From assembly GCA_041497555.1 (NCBI GenBank), contig JBGQGS010000001.1:1-64000 (forward strand): a DNA stretch of 64,000 nt, in the 5' to 3' direction. Each line of letters starts with the position of its first letter. The stretch's first letter is position 1. This stretch comes from Palsa-870 sp041497555. GTDB lineage: Bacteria > Chloroflexota > Dormibacteria > Dormibacterales > Dormibacteraceae. Shown here piece after piece: positions 8,318-16,912 of the stretch. The notes beneath the pieces are model-generated. The model saw nothing but the letters and a program-made list of their open reading frames with translations, had not been told where the DNA came from and ran no database searches. Both the position numbers and the translations under genes were made by a program.

Positions 8318-10434
8318 TCATCTTCTGGATCTTCACGCTCTTCGTCGGTGCTTCGACCTTTGCGTTCACGTTCATCTTCCTGCAACTTGGGCTCGCATGG
8401 TCGATCGCCGATGCCTTCGTGGCGATGCTCCTTTGCCGCGGCTTGTTCAGCATGGTTCGACGCTCGCTCATCCTCCGCGAACGCATCTCTCCGGAAACCG
8501 ACACCCTCACGCGCACGGTGGAGACGAACCGGGCTATCTTCTGGCGCCGAGCGCTTTTTCTAGGCGCGCTCCCGGTCCTCTATTTCGCCGGCGCCTACTT
8601 CCTCTTCGGCCTGGAGCCGGTGGACGCCCTCGACGCCCTTCCGCAAGCCATCGTCGCGGGGCTCACCAACCTCCTCTACGTGCTGTTCCTGCTGGCGGCG
8701 AACTTCACCCTCTTCCTCGGCCCGTTCTACATCTACACACGAATCGGCAAGACGATGATCAACCCGGACGACGCGAACTTCGGGGTGAACATGGAGGACG
8801 TGCGCGGTCAGAGGGCCGCGGTGACCGAGATGCGTCGCATTTTGCGCCTCATCGAGCACGGGAGGCTTTACGTCAAGGCCGGCGGCAAGCGCGAGCGCGG
8901 GGTGCTCATGGTCGGCCCTCCGGGCACCGGCAAGACGATGCTCGCAAAGGCGATCGCCTCATCACTGCACGTCCCCATTTACATCGCGGCCGGCGGGTCG
9001 TTCGCAGGCATGTTCCTCGGCATCGATGCTCTCAGCGTCTTCCTCATGGTTCGCGCGGCGCGGAAGAAGGCCAAGACCTGGGGCGGCTGCATCGTCTTCA
9101 TCGACGAGATCGACGCCCTCGGCCAGCGGCGTTCGGGTACCCAGGGGGCTGGGGCGATGGGCGGCATGGGCGGCATGTTCGGCGGCGGTCAGCTCGGGCT
9201 GAACATGCTGCTCGTCCTGATGGACGGCATCGACAACCCGGGCATGATGGTGCGCCAGCTGCGCGGTCTGGTGAACCTCACCCTCGACGGGTTGTTCATT
9301 CCGCGCCTGATCGCGTTCAACGGCACGAGGCTGCAGCTGCGCATCCCGGCGCTGAAGGCCCCCAACTACAACATCCTGTTCATCGGCGCCACCAACCGGC
9401 CATCGGTCCTCGACGAAGCCCTCACGAGGCCCGGCCGGTTTGGCCGCCAGATCGTGTTCCGGCTGCCCAACCGCGAGGACCGCAAGGACATCGCCGGGCT
9501 CTATTTCGACAAGAAGAAGCACGATCCTTCTCTGGACACGCCGAGCCGGCGTGAGGAATTCGCCCGCATCACCGACGGCTACTCGCCGGCCGACATCGAG
9601 CAGGTGCTTTCGCTTTCGCTCCTCTACGCGTTCGAGGACAGTCGCGACCAGCTCCAATGGAAGGACATCCGGGAGGCGATGGGGAACGTCGAAGCCGGCC
9701 TTGCGATTCCGGTCGAGTACACCGAGCGGGACAAGATCGCCGTCTCCCGCCACGAGCTCGGCCACGCGGTGGCCTCGCACTTCTTCATGACCGACCACTC
9801 CCACGTAAGACTCTCGATCCGGCGCCGCGCCACCACGCAGGGCGAGATCGGCGGGTATCACAAAGCCCTGCCCGCGGAAGAAGAGTGGCTGGAGTTTCGC
9901 TCGCAGCTGGCGGCCCACATTCGACACGCCCTGGGCTCTCTGGCTTGCGAGCATGTCTTCTACGGCGAGAACACGAGTGGAGTTTTCATGGACCTCGTGC
10001 AGGCCACGGCGACCGCGTGCAGGATGGTCGGCACCATCGGCATGGGCCCGGACAAACTAGACGCTCAAATGTCAGCCAAGGCCGTCAGCATCGGCGAACA
10101 ATTGATTTCCGTAGCCGAGGTTACGCAGGGAGTGCACGCACAAGGCACATGGGTAGGCGCAGTGCTCAATAACCCGCGCAGCCGGCGAGTTGTAGCCCAG
10201 CTCCTCGGATCCGCGTACATAGACGATTGGCGCCTGATGCAGGTCAACAAGGACGCGATCGACCAGGCGTCGGAAGCGTTGATCGCTCAGGGAGAGCTGA
10301 TGGGCGACGAGATCAGCGGACTGCTGGACTCGGTGGGCATGAGGGCACCCGTCGATTCGGACCCGTACCCAGACGACTTGCCCACGGTCCTCGACCAGCG
10401 CGCGCCGATCGCGGCCGTGTCGGAGTCGGCCTGA
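8314..10434 (+). CDS. FtsH-like membrane AAA+ metalloprotease with an insertion in the AAA module
   Basis: 706 residues. Three hydrophobic segments in the first ~150 residues anchor it in the membrane. The AAA+ module has Walker A GPPGTGKTMLAKAI (~202), Walker B IVFIDEIDAL (~263), a Gly/Met-rich linker (GAMGGMGGMFGGGQ) and an arginine-finger region TRPGRFGRQIVF. The M41 protease site is SRHELGHAVASHF (~480), HELGH in place of the usual HEAGH, with the third zinc ligand probably in the segment VFMDLVQATATACRMV. About 45 extra residues (NPGMMVRQLRGLVNL to LKAPNY) lie between LVLMDGID and ILFIGATNRP, where ordinary FtsH has a short turn. The likely role is membrane protein quality control or a specialised relative. 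GTG 8314 overlaps the previous stop. Confidence 0.88.
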   Translation: MIIFWIFTLFVGASTFAFTFIFLQLGLAWSIADAFVAMLLCRGLFSMVRRSLILRERISPETDTLTRTVETNRAIFWRRALFLGALPVLYFAGAYFLFGLEPVDALDALPQAIVAGLTNLLYVLFLLAANFTLFLGPFYIYTRIGKTMINPDDANFGVNMEDVRGQRAAVTEMRRILRLIEHGRLYVKAGGKRERGVLMVGPPGTGKTMLAKAIASSLHVPIYIAAGGSFAGMFLGIDALSVFLMVRAARKKAKTWGGCIVFIDEIDALGQRRSGTQGAGAMGGMGGMFGGGQLGLNMLLVLMDGIDNPGMMVRQLRGLVNLTLDGLFIPRLIAFNGTRLQLRIPALKAPNYNILFIGATNRPSVLDEALTRPGRFGRQIVFRLPNREDRKDIAGLYFDKKKHDPSLDTPSRREEFARITDGYSPADIEQVLSLSLLYAFEDSRDQLQWKDIREAMGNVEAGLAIPVEYTERDKIAVSRHELGHAVASHFFMTDHSHVRLSIRRRATTQGEIGGYHKALPAEEEWLEFRSQLAAHIRHALGSLACEHVFYGENTSGVFMDLVQATATACRMVGTIGMGPDKLDAQMSAKAVSIGEQLISVAEVTQGVHAQGTWVGAVLNNPRSRRVVAQLLGSAYIDDWRLMQVNKDAIDQASEALIAQGELMGDEISGLLDSVGMRAPVDSDPYPDDLPTVLDQRAPIAAVSESA

Positions 10435-10440
10435 TTAAAT

Positions 10441-10478
10441 CCCCACGAAGTCCGAGGCTTCGCCGTGACTTCGTGGGG
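10441..10478. terminator. Strong hairpin after the FtsH-like gene
   Basis: Perfect 11-bp arms (10441-10451 ccccacgaagt; 10468-10478 acttcgtgggg) enclose a 16-nt loop, 6 bp after the FtsH-like stop. No T-run follows. The 3' arm contains the GTG proposed as start of the next gene, so the structure could also mask that start. Confidence 0.5.
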
Positions 10479-11327
10479 GCCCCTCTTCTGACTAGAGTCG
10501 CGGCTGCGGCCCTTGCCGCCTTGCTCCTCGCGCTGCCCGCGCGAACAGTCCACGCGCAGGACCCTGGGCTGAGCCCGAATGCACATCACGAAGCGGCTCG
10601 CATCATCGCCGCCGAGCTCGCGATGAACCAGGCCGCCGCTGACCTGAGCTCGATCTCCACGCAGCAACCGTCGGGCTTGATGGAATCGCTGCGCAAGGAG
10701 CTCGCCACGGACCGGGCCGCCTATGCATTTCGGGTCGCGGCTCGACAGGAGGAGCTGCGGGTCTACGAGCTCGCGGGTTACGCGAGCGTGGAGAGCGCGG
10801 TGGTCCCCCTGCTGCCTTCGGGAGTACAGGCGCCGGTGGAGAATGCGATCGCGGGACTGCACTCGCTGTATATCCTCGGAGGCATCGACCAGTACTACCT
10901 GGTCAACGTCCACTTCACACACCCCTACTCCGACGCCAAGCCTGTGAGCCTGCTCCGCTCCTACTACCTCGAAGCCCAGCGCATATACGGCGTTGACGCA
11001 AGCTACCTCGCCTCCATCAACTTCATCGAAAGCAACTTCGGCCGCATCAACGGCCCGTCATCGGCCGGTGCGCTCGGCCCGATGCAGTTCCTTCCCGGCA
11101 CGTGGGCCAATTACGGCGAAGGCGGAAACGTGATGGACCCGCACGACGCCATCCTGGCCGCGGCTCGCTACCTCGCGCACTACGGCGCGCCGTACAACAT
11201 GCGTCTGGCGATCTGGCACTACAACCTCGATTACGACTACGTGGACGCGGTGGAGTACTTCGCGCGGGCCTACCGCACCGACCCAGGCTGGCTCGACCGG
11301 ATGTATTACTGGAACACGTACGGATGA
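10473..11327 (+). CDS. Secreted lytic transglycosylase (SLT domain)
   Basis: About 284 residues. An N-terminal signal peptide is visible (R, then AAAALAALLLALPARTVHA, cleavage before QDP). A helical region with charged residues follows, then a C-terminal SLT-type domain: SINFIESNFGRI (catalytic Glu), GALGPMQFLPGTWANYG, and AAARYLAHYG with AIWHYN. These enzymes cut the MurNAc-GlcNAc bond of peptidoglycan to form 1,6-anhydro products. The GTG at 10473 is the only in-frame start that retains a normal signal peptide N-region, but it lies inside the hairpin at 10441-10478, so the start is uncertain. A longer frame opens upstream inside the FtsH-like gene. Confidence 0.8.
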   Translation: MGAPLLTRVAAAALAALLLALPARTVHAQDPGLSPNAHHEAARIIAAELAMNQAAADLSSISTQQPSGLMESLRKELATDRAAYAFRVAARQEELRVYELAGYASVESAVVPLLPSGVQAPVENAIAGLHSLYILGGIDQYYLVNVHFTHPYSDAKPVSLLRSYYLEAQRIYGVDASYLASINFIESNFGRINGPSSAGALGPMQFLPGTWANYGEGGNVMDPHDAILAAARYLAHYGAPYNMRLAIWHYNLDYDYVDAVEYFARAYRTDPGWLDRMYYWNTYG

Positions 11328-11378
11328 GGACTTCCTCGGCGAGCTGCCCGGCGACCCCCTAACGCTCGCCAGCACAAT

Positions 11379-11384
11379 TAGAGT
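11379..11384 (+). promoter_or_regulatory. -10 box TAGAGT of the MerR-menF operon
   Basis: TAGAGT ends 8 nt before the ATG at 11393, predicting a leaderless or near-leaderless mRNA. No Shine-Dalgarno sequence is present. Confidence 0.5.
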
Positions 11385-11392
11385 AGGTACTC

Positions 11393-12085
11393 ATGGAGTA
11401 TCGGATCGAACAGTTGGCGCGCTCGGCAGGCGTCGCCGTGGACACGATCCGGTTCTACCAGGGCAAGGGCTTGCTCGCTTCGCCGCGACGGGAAGGCCGG
11501 GTCACCTATTACAGCGAAAGCCACGTCGAGCGGCTGCGCCGGATCAAGGAGCTGCAGCAGCAGGGGTTTACCCTGACCGTGATCCAGCGCTTCCTGACCG
11601 GGGAGCTGGAGCCGTCCGATGAGGCACTGGTCGCGGCGGTCACTCGGCCGTCAGCCCCTCAGACCCTCACGCTGACCGAGCTCGCCGAGCGAAGCGGCGT
11701 GGCCGAACCGCTGCTCATGAGCCTCGAGCAGGCCGGGCTCCTTGTCCCGGTGGAAGGCGGCGACGAGCCGGTGTACCCGGCCGACGACCTGGAAGGGATC
11801 GCCGCCGGCATGAAGCTGATCGCAGCGGGCGTGCCGCTTGGCGCGCTCATGGAAATCGGCAAGGACTACGCCGCCGCGGTCGACCGCACGGCGCGACAGG
11901 CCGTCGACCTCTTCGACCGGCACGTGCGCGAGCGCATCCAGGCCGAAGGCGGCGCGACCGAAGCTGCCGAGCGCCGGCTGCTGCTGATGTTCAACGAGCT
12001 GTTGGAGGCGAGCGGCACGCTGGTCAGACATCACTTCCAGCGCACGCTGCTGCGCGCTGCGAGAGAGCACATCGAGAAGAGATGA
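11393..12085 (+). CDS. MerR-type regulator with two HTH modules
   Basis: A 230-residue DNA-binding protein. The first MerR HTH is clear (EYRIEQLARSAGVAVDTIRFYQGKGLL, RVTYYSESHVERLRRIKELQQQGFTL, residues 1-65). A second, more divergent MerR-like module starts near residue 88 (LTLTELAERSGVAEPLLMSLEQAGLL, then YPADDLEGIAAGMKLIAAGVPL). The C-terminal ~80 residues are helical and lack the metal-binding cysteines of CueR/MerR proteins. Its last codons overlap the menF start (ATGA), so it is co-translated with an isochorismate synthase and may regulate menaquinone synthesis; that link is inference from position. Confidence 0.8.
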   Translation: MEYRIEQLARSAGVAVDTIRFYQGKGLLASPRREGRVTYYSESHVERLRRIKELQQQGFTLTVIQRFLTGELEPSDEALVAAVTRPSAPQTLTLTELAERSGVAEPLLMSLEQAGLLVPVEGGDEPVYPADDLEGIAAGMKLIAAGVPLGALMEIGKDYAAAVDRTARQAVDLFDRHVRERIQAEGGATEAAERRLLLMFNELLEASGTLVRHHFQRTLLRAAREHIEKR

Positions 12086-13431
12086 TCACCGCAACGTCAG
12101 TCCGCACCTGGGAGCTGGATCGGACCCCGGACCTCATCGACCTGGTCAGCGCCGCACGAGACAACGGGCATGAGGTGCTGCTCATCGAGCGACCGATGCC
12201 GGACGCCGTCAGCGTCGCAGCCCTGGGCAAGGCCTTCGACATCGTGGCGGCCAAAGGTGGTGTGGCGCTCGAAGACGCAAGCGGCAAGGTCGTCGACTTC
12301 GAAGCCGGCGCTGACAGGCTGCTCGCAGCATCCCGGTTGTGGCGAAGGCTCTGCGAGTCGCTCGCCGGCCCTCGATCGGCATCGCCCGTGAGCGGCCCGG
12401 TCGGAGTCGGCGGTTTCGCCTATCGGCCGGATCGCGAGCCCAGCGGGCCGTGGTCAGGCTTTCCCGCGCTGCTCCTCCGCGTGCCCGCCCTGGCGGTAAC
12501 CAGGGTCCGCGGCCGCACCTACGCCACTGCGGCATCCGCGGACGCCGAGGCGCTGCTCGAGACCGGCGGAGCCGCGCATGTGGCGGGGCTGCGCGCGCCC
12601 GCGGCACGCAGGCTGGAGGTGACGGCCGTGCGTAATCCAATGGCCTGGACCGCCGCGGTTGAGAGCGCCGCCGCCCGCCTTCGCGCAGGCGATGCGGCGA
12701 AAGTCGTGCTCGCCCGCGAGGTCCTCGCCCGTGGCGATGGCGTCGTGTCAGCCGCAATGGTGGCCCGCGCTCTGCGCGCGGCGTACCCGTCCTGCTTCAT
12801 CTACCTCATCACTGGCGCTGATGGAACCGCGTTCGCCGGAGCCTCACCTGAGCTGCTGGTCCGCCGGTCGGGTGATCGAGCCTTCTCACAGCCGATGGCC
12901 GGGTCAGTCGCCCGCGGAGCCACCGACACTGAGGATGAGCGGCTCGCGCACCAGTTGGAAGACAGCGTCAAGGACGCGGTCGAGCATCGCATCGTGTCTG
13001 AATTCGTCGTCGGCGCGCTGCGTCCTTTCGCACGCTCGGTTGCGGCAGAACCGCCTGAGGTCGTTCGCTTCACGAACATCCAGCATCTCGCCACCTCCGT
13101 CACCGCAGAGCTGATCCACCCGCCTGCCGATGTACTGCAGCTCGCCGCCGCCCTCCACCCCACACCTGCCGTCGGTGGCTGGCCGCGGGAGGCCGCCAAC
13201 GCACTGATCGACGAGCTGGAAGGAATGGAGCGCGGTTGGTACGCCGGCGCGGTGGGCTGGATCGACGGGCGCGGTGACGGGGAGTTCGCGGTGGCACTGC
13301 GGTGTGGGCTGCTGTGGGAGGACGGAGCGCGGCTCTATGCCGGAGTCGGTGTCATGCCAGACTCGGATCCTGCCCGCGAGTTGGACGAGACCGAGCTGAA
13401 GTTCAAAGCGCTGCTGACGGCACTCGTCTGA
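12082..13431 (+). CDS. menF: Isochorismate synthase (MenF/EntC family)
   Basis: A 449-residue chorismate-binding enzyme converting chorismate to isochorismate, the first step of menaquinone synthesis. The C-terminal catalytic domain shows KVVLAREVLARGD, FAGASPELLVRRSGDR, the PMAGSVARGATDTEDERLA segment, FTNIQHLATSVTAELI and LHPTPAVGGWPREAA, as in MenF/EntC/DhbC. The N-terminal ~190 residues are less conserved. Length is typical (400-460). Start overlaps the MerR stop (ATGA) and the stop overlaps the next ATG (TGATG). The men neighbours favour MenF over salicylate or siderophore synthases. Confidence 0.9.
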   Translation: MITATSVRTWELDRTPDLIDLVSAARDNGHEVLLIERPMPDAVSVAALGKAFDIVAAKGGVALEDASGKVVDFEAGADRLLAASRLWRRLCESLAGPRSASPVSGPVGVGGFAYRPDREPSGPWSGFPALLLRVPALAVTRVRGRTYATAASADAEALLETGGAAHVAGLRAPAARRLEVTAVRNPMAWTAAVESAAARLRAGDAAKVVLAREVLARGDGVVSAAMVARALRAAYPSCFIYLITGADGTAFAGASPELLVRRSGDRAFSQPMAGSVARGATDTEDERLAHQLEDSVKDAVEHRIVSEFVVGALRPFARSVAAEPPEVVRFTNIQHLATSVTAELIHPPADVLQLAAALHPTPAVGGWPREAANALIDELEGMERGWYAGAVGWIDGRGDGEFAVALRCGLLWEDGARLYAGVGVMPDSDPARELDETELKFKALLTALV

Positions 13432-14222
13432 TGGACGTGACCCTCAACGGGGCGCGCATCCATTACGAGCGATCGGGCAAGGGCTTCCCCGTGCTCTTCA
13501 TCCACGCCGGAATCGCCGATTCACGCATGTGGGAGCCGCAGGTCGCCGCGTTCGCGAAGCATTTCGACGTCATCCGCCCAGACCAGCGCGGCTTCGGCGA
13601 GTCGGAGCTGCCGCCGGTGACCTGGTCGCCCGTCGAGGATCTCCTCGCGCTGATAGACGAACTTGGCCTGAAGCCCGTGCACCTGGTCGGCTGCTCGATG
13701 GGCGGCGCAGTTGCCATCGACTTCGCGCTCGACCATCCCGAAAGGATTTCGAAGTTGGTCCTTGTCGGGTCGGCCATCGGCGGGTTCACCTTTCGACCAG
13801 AACATGCTGATGTCTTCGCCGAGGCGGCCGCCGCACGCAAGGCCGGCGACATGGTGGCGCTCAACGAGGCCATGTTGCATCTCTTCCTCGATGGCCCCGA
13901 CCGGCCGCGCGGTTACGTGGCAGAACCGCTGCGCGAGCTCTTCCTGGACATGAACGGCCGCGCGTTGCGCGCTGACTTCGCAAGTGCCCCGACCAAGGAT
14001 CTGGATCCACCGGCGGTTGGGCGCCTGGGTGAGATCACCGCGCCGACTTTGGTGCTCGTGGGCGACAAGGACGTGCCCACGGTGCTGGAAGCCGCGGACC
14101 TGCTCAGGGATTCAATTCCGAATGCGCGCAAGGCGATCATCCATGACGGTGCGCACCTGCCGAACGTGGAACACCCTGAAGAATTCAACCGCCTCGTTCT
14201 CGATTTTCTCTCAGCGAACTAA
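13431..14222 (+). CDS. Alpha/beta hydrolase in the men operon
   Basis: A 263-residue alpha/beta-hydrolase fold protein. The oxyanion segment is FIHAGIADSRMWEPQ, the nucleophile elbow is LVGCSMGGAVAIDFAL (Ser ~94), the acid is in LVLVGDKDVPT and the His in IIHDGAHLPNVEHPEEF. It resembles 3-oxoadipate enol-lactonase/MenH-type enzymes. A better MenH candidate (GYSMGGR) lies at 16031, so this copy may have another substrate or be a second SHCHC-lyase-like enzyme. ATG 13431 overlaps the menF TGA; an ORF beginning upstream at 13302 is not the start. It is convergent with menD. Confidence 0.82.
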   Translation: MDVTLNGARIHYERSGKGFPVLFIHAGIADSRMWEPQVAAFAKHFDVIRPDQRGFGESELPPVTWSPVEDLLALIDELGLKPVHLVGCSMGGAVAIDFALDHPERISKLVLVGSAIGGFTFRPEHADVFAEAAAARKAGDMVALNEAMLHLFLDGPDRPRGYVAEPLRELFLDMNGRALRADFASAPTKDLDPPAVGRLGEITAPTLVLVGDKDVPTVLEAADLLRDSIPNARKAIIHDGAHLPNVEHPEEFNRLVLDFLSAN

Positions 14223-14345
14223 GCCGCCCTACGCATTCCCGGCCCGGGAGCCCGTCTCATGACCACCCGCTCCGGGGGCAGGAAGCGGAACTCCCGGCCC
14301 GCCTTGATCACCTGCCATCCGCCCTCATGCACCAGCCGTCGCCTA
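14219..14345 (-). pseudogene. C-terminal relic of a DUF222/HNH endonuclease gene
   Basis: The ~120 bp between two convergent genes still read, on the minus strand, RRLVHEGGWQVIKAGREFRF then LPPERVVMRRAPGPGMRRAA followed by a stop. LVHEGGW followed by a short beta-hairpin is the typical tail of the DUF222/13E12-type HNH endonucleases that are multi-copy in many high-GC bacteria. The HNH core itself is absent, so this is a fragment left by deletion or replacement. The frame's stop overlaps the end of the hydrolase gene. Confidence 0.5.
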
Positions 14346-16019
14346 AGCCCTTAGCGCTGCGGCCGCCGCCTCCCAACACAGGCGATGCCCGTTGACGCTG
14401 TCTTCGCGCTTGAAGCGGACGACGACCATCGTCGGCGTGGGCGCAGCAATCGCGTCCGCGATCGCGGGCTCGAGACCGGAGCGGTCGGTCACCGGGCTGT
14501 AGACGAGGCCGTAGAGTCGCGCCACCTGGGAAAGATCAAGACTCAGCGGCGTCACGAACAGCTCCTCGAAAACGTCCTGGTGCTCGGCCTGTGGCAGGAA
14601 GCTGAACACGCCGCCACCGTCGTTGTCACACACGACGACGGTGGCCCGCATGCCGTGCCGCTTAAGCGCCCATAGACCGTTCATGTCGTGGTACAGGGAC
14701 AGGTCTCCCAGCAGCAGGACCGTTGGAAGGTTCACGCGCCCGGCGGCCAGACCCAGGCCAGTCGACACAAGCCCGTCGATGCCGCTCGCGCCTCGATTGG
14801 CGAAGAAGCGCTGCTGGGGCCGCGCCTGCGGCCAGAAGGCCTCGGCGGCACGAATCGGCATGCTCGAACCGATGAAGACCTGCCCCGGGTCCGGTAGTCG
14901 CGAGCTCAACGCGCGAACGACATGTCCCTCGTGCAGGGGCGTCGAGACCAGGGTCGCCGCAATGGCTGCGGTGGCCCGCTTGCCGGCGGCCACCCACTGC
15001 TCCCGCCACGAGACTCGCTCGAGCGGCGGCAGCGCTTCGAGCAGCGGCTGCGGGTCGCAGTCGACGATGTTGGTCGCGACGTGGTCCTGGTCGCGCCAGG
15101 CGCGTTCGGGGTCGATGAGGAATGTCGGGGCCGACGCCGCTGCGAGCCACTTGTTCAGGGCCCGTGACGTCGGCATCGCGCCGAGCCGGATCACGAAGTC
15201 CGGTCCGTGCTGGAGAGACCAGCCGGCTCGCAGCAGAGCCTCATAAGACTCGATCGACGCCCCGGTCTCTGGGCGCCTGAGCTGGGAGGTCGGCTCGGCC
15301 AGCACCGGAAGACCGAGCCGGTGCAGCGCCGGAGCCAGCCGCTCGCCGTCGCGCATCTCTCCCGCGACGACCAACGGGCGCTGAGAGCGCTGGAGCGCCG
15401 AGGCCAAGGCGGCCACCTGGCTCGGTGAAGGCAGAGTCCGGCCGCGGCTAACAGACTGCCCCGCCACGCCGATGGGTGCCGGCACGTGGCCTGGCTGCGG
15501 AACGAGTGGTTCGCGAAATGGGAGGTTCACGTGCACCGGGCCGCCGGCAGCTTCCGCGAAAGCTCGCGCCGCCAGGCGCCGCCACATGCGAGCCGCATTG
15601 GGCAGCTCGACCGGCGCGCCGGGGTCGAAGTACCACCTGACCGCCGTCCCATACAACCTCTGCTGGTCGATCGCTTGATTGGCTCCCGCACCCTGCAGCT
15701 CCGGTGGCCGGTCAGCAGTGAGGACGATAAGGGGCGTGCGCGAGTGGAAGGCTTCGACCACTGCCGGATGAAACTCGGCCGCGGCCGTGCCGGAGGTACT
15801 CAGCAGCACGACCGGCTTGCCCGTGGCTTTGGCCAGGCCGACCCCGAAGAACGATCCCGAGCGCTCATCGATGTGAATGAGCACCTTGATCTTCGGATGG
15901 CGCTGGAGCGCCATGGCGATGGGAGCCGAGCGGGAGCCTGGAGAGACACAGGCGTACTCGACGCCTTGAGCGGCGAGCTCATCCACGAAAGTAGCGGCGA
16001 ACGCCTGTGTCACATCCAT
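14343..16019 (-). CDS. menD: 2-succinyl-5-enolpyruvyl-6-hydroxy-3-cyclohexene-1-carboxylate synthase (MenD)
   Basis: A 558-residue ThDP enzyme that joins isochorismate and 2-oxoglutarate. The N-terminal Pyr domain starts AFAATFVDELAAQGVEYACV with SPGSRSAPIAMAL and the IHIDERSGSFFGVGLAKATG motif containing the catalytic Glu; LTADRPPELQGAGANQAIDQ is diagnostic of MenD. The PP domain has FANRGASGIDGLVSTGLGLA, LLLGDLSLYHDMNGL (ThDP/Mg site) and DNDGGGVFSFLPQAEH. Length fits the family (~550). It is divergent from menH across 11 bp and convergent with the menF operon. Confidence 0.95.
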   Translation of the reverse strand: MDVTQAFAATFVDELAAQGVEYACVSPGSRSAPIAMALQRHPKIKVLIHIDERSGSFFGVGLAKATGKPVVLLSTSGTAAAEFHPAVVEAFHSRTPLIVLTADRPPELQGAGANQAIDQQRLYGTAVRWYFDPGAPVELPNAARMWRRLAARAFAEAAGGPVHVNLPFREPLVPQPGHVPAPIGVAGQSVSRGRTLPSPSQVAALASALQRSQRPLVVAGEMRDGERLAPALHRLGLPVLAEPTSQLRRPETGASIESYEALLRAGWSLQHGPDFVIRLGAMPTSRALNKWLAAASAPTFLIDPERAWRDQDHVATNIVDCDPQPLLEALPPLERVSWREQWVAAGKRATAAIAATLVSTPLHEGHVVRALSSRLPDPGQVFIGSSMPIRAAEAFWPQARPQQRFFANRGASGIDGLVSTGLGLAAGRVNLPTVLLLGDLSLYHDMNGLWALKRHGMRATVVVCDNDGGGVFSFLPQAEHQDVFEELFVTPLSLDLSQVARLYGLVYSPVTDRSGLEPAIADAIAAPTPTMVVVRFKREDSVNGHRLCWEAAAAALRA

Positions 16020-16024
16020 ACGAT
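16019..16024 (+). promoter_or_regulatory. -10 box TACGAT of menH
   Basis: TACGAT ends 6 nt before GTG 16031 and overlaps the first base of the divergent menD start. Only 11 bp lie between the two start codons. Confidence 0.4.
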
Positions 16025-16030
16025 CTACCT

Positions 16031-16912
16031 GTGATTCTCGAGGGTGAGGACGTGCGATTGAGCTACTTCGTGAGCGGCGAGGGCACGCCGGTCACGCTGC
16101 TCCACGGGTTCACGCAGAACGGGCGCAGCTGGCTCGAGATCATTTCCAGGATGCCTGAAGGCTGGATGTGGATCGTGCCCGATCTTCGCGGACACGGTGA
16201 AACGCGAACGCCGCCTGAGGCGCCCTGCAGCATGGACGCCTGCACGGGCGACCTCGAAAAGCTGTGGGACCACCTCGGCGTCGCCCGCACTCACCTCGTC
16301 GGGTACTCCATGGGCGGGCGGCTCGCACTCCACGTCGCCGCCCGGCATCCGGAACGGGTCCTCTCGCTGCTCACCATAGGCGCGCATGCAGGCCTGGAGG
16401 AAGAGGCCCGCGAGGGACGACGGCGCGGGGACGAAGCGCTGGCGCTTCGCATCGAGAAAGACGGCCTCGAAGCGTTCGTCAAGTACTGGACCAGCCTGCC
16501 TCTGTTCGCGGGCCTGGAGCGCCGCGGACCGGCCTTCGTCGCGCAAATTCGCGCGGAAAGGATGACCAACCACCTGACAGGCCTTGCTTGCTCCTTGCGT
16601 GGAATGGGGGCAGGGATCATGGAGCCGATCTGGGACGACCTCTCACAGGTCACGGTTCCGTGCACCTTCGTGGCGGGTCAGCTCGATCACGGCTACGTTA
16701 CGTCGGCTCGCCGCCTCGCTGCGACCGTGCCCAATGGGCGCGTCGAAGTCGTACCCAGGGCCGGCCACACCGTCCACCAGGAAAGACCGGAGGCGTTCGC
16801 CCGCGTGCTCGCCGCTCACCTCGCGCCGGCGACCTCTGGTGTCGCCACGCCAGATCCGCCGGACGCCACGCCGGCAGGCGACGGCTGGCCGTCCAGCTCG
16901 ACCTCAGCCTGA
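16031..16912 (+). CDS. menH: 2-succinyl-6-hydroxy-2,4-cyclohexadiene-1-carboxylate synthase-like hydrolase (MenH)
   Basis: A 293-residue alpha/beta-hydrolase-fold protein. TLLHGFTQNGRSWLEI (oxyanion region), VPDLRGHGETRTP, nucleophile elbow HLVGYSMGGRLALHVAARHPE (Ser ~97), acid in FVAGQLDHGY and final His in VPRAGHTVHQERPEAF match MenH. It removes pyruvate from SEPHCHC to give SHCHC. GTG 16031 is preferred over an in-frame start at 16007, which would overlap menD. The last ~25 residues (DPPDATPAGDGWPSSSTSA) extend beyond the fold and overlap an antisense small gene by 97 bp. Confidence 0.85.
   Translation: MILEGEDVRLSYFVSGEGTPVTLLHGFTQNGRSWLEIISRMPEGWMWIVPDLRGHGETRTPPEAPCSMDACTGDLEKLWDHLGVARTHLVGYSMGGRLALHVAARHPERVLSLLTIGAHAGLEEEAREGRRRGDEALALRIEKDGLEAFVKYWTSLPLFAGLERRGPAFVAQIRAERMTNHLTGLACSLRGMGAGIMEPIWDDLSQVTVPCTFVAGQLDHGYVTSARRLAATVPNGRVEVVPRAGHTVHQERPEAFARVLAAHLAPATSGVATPDPPDATPAGDGWPSSSTSA

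Noticed and set aside
8304..9554. 416-codon plus-strand frame overlapping the FtsH-like gene
   Set aside because: It is a frame-shifted shadow of the AAA module; His/Arg-rich with no motifs.
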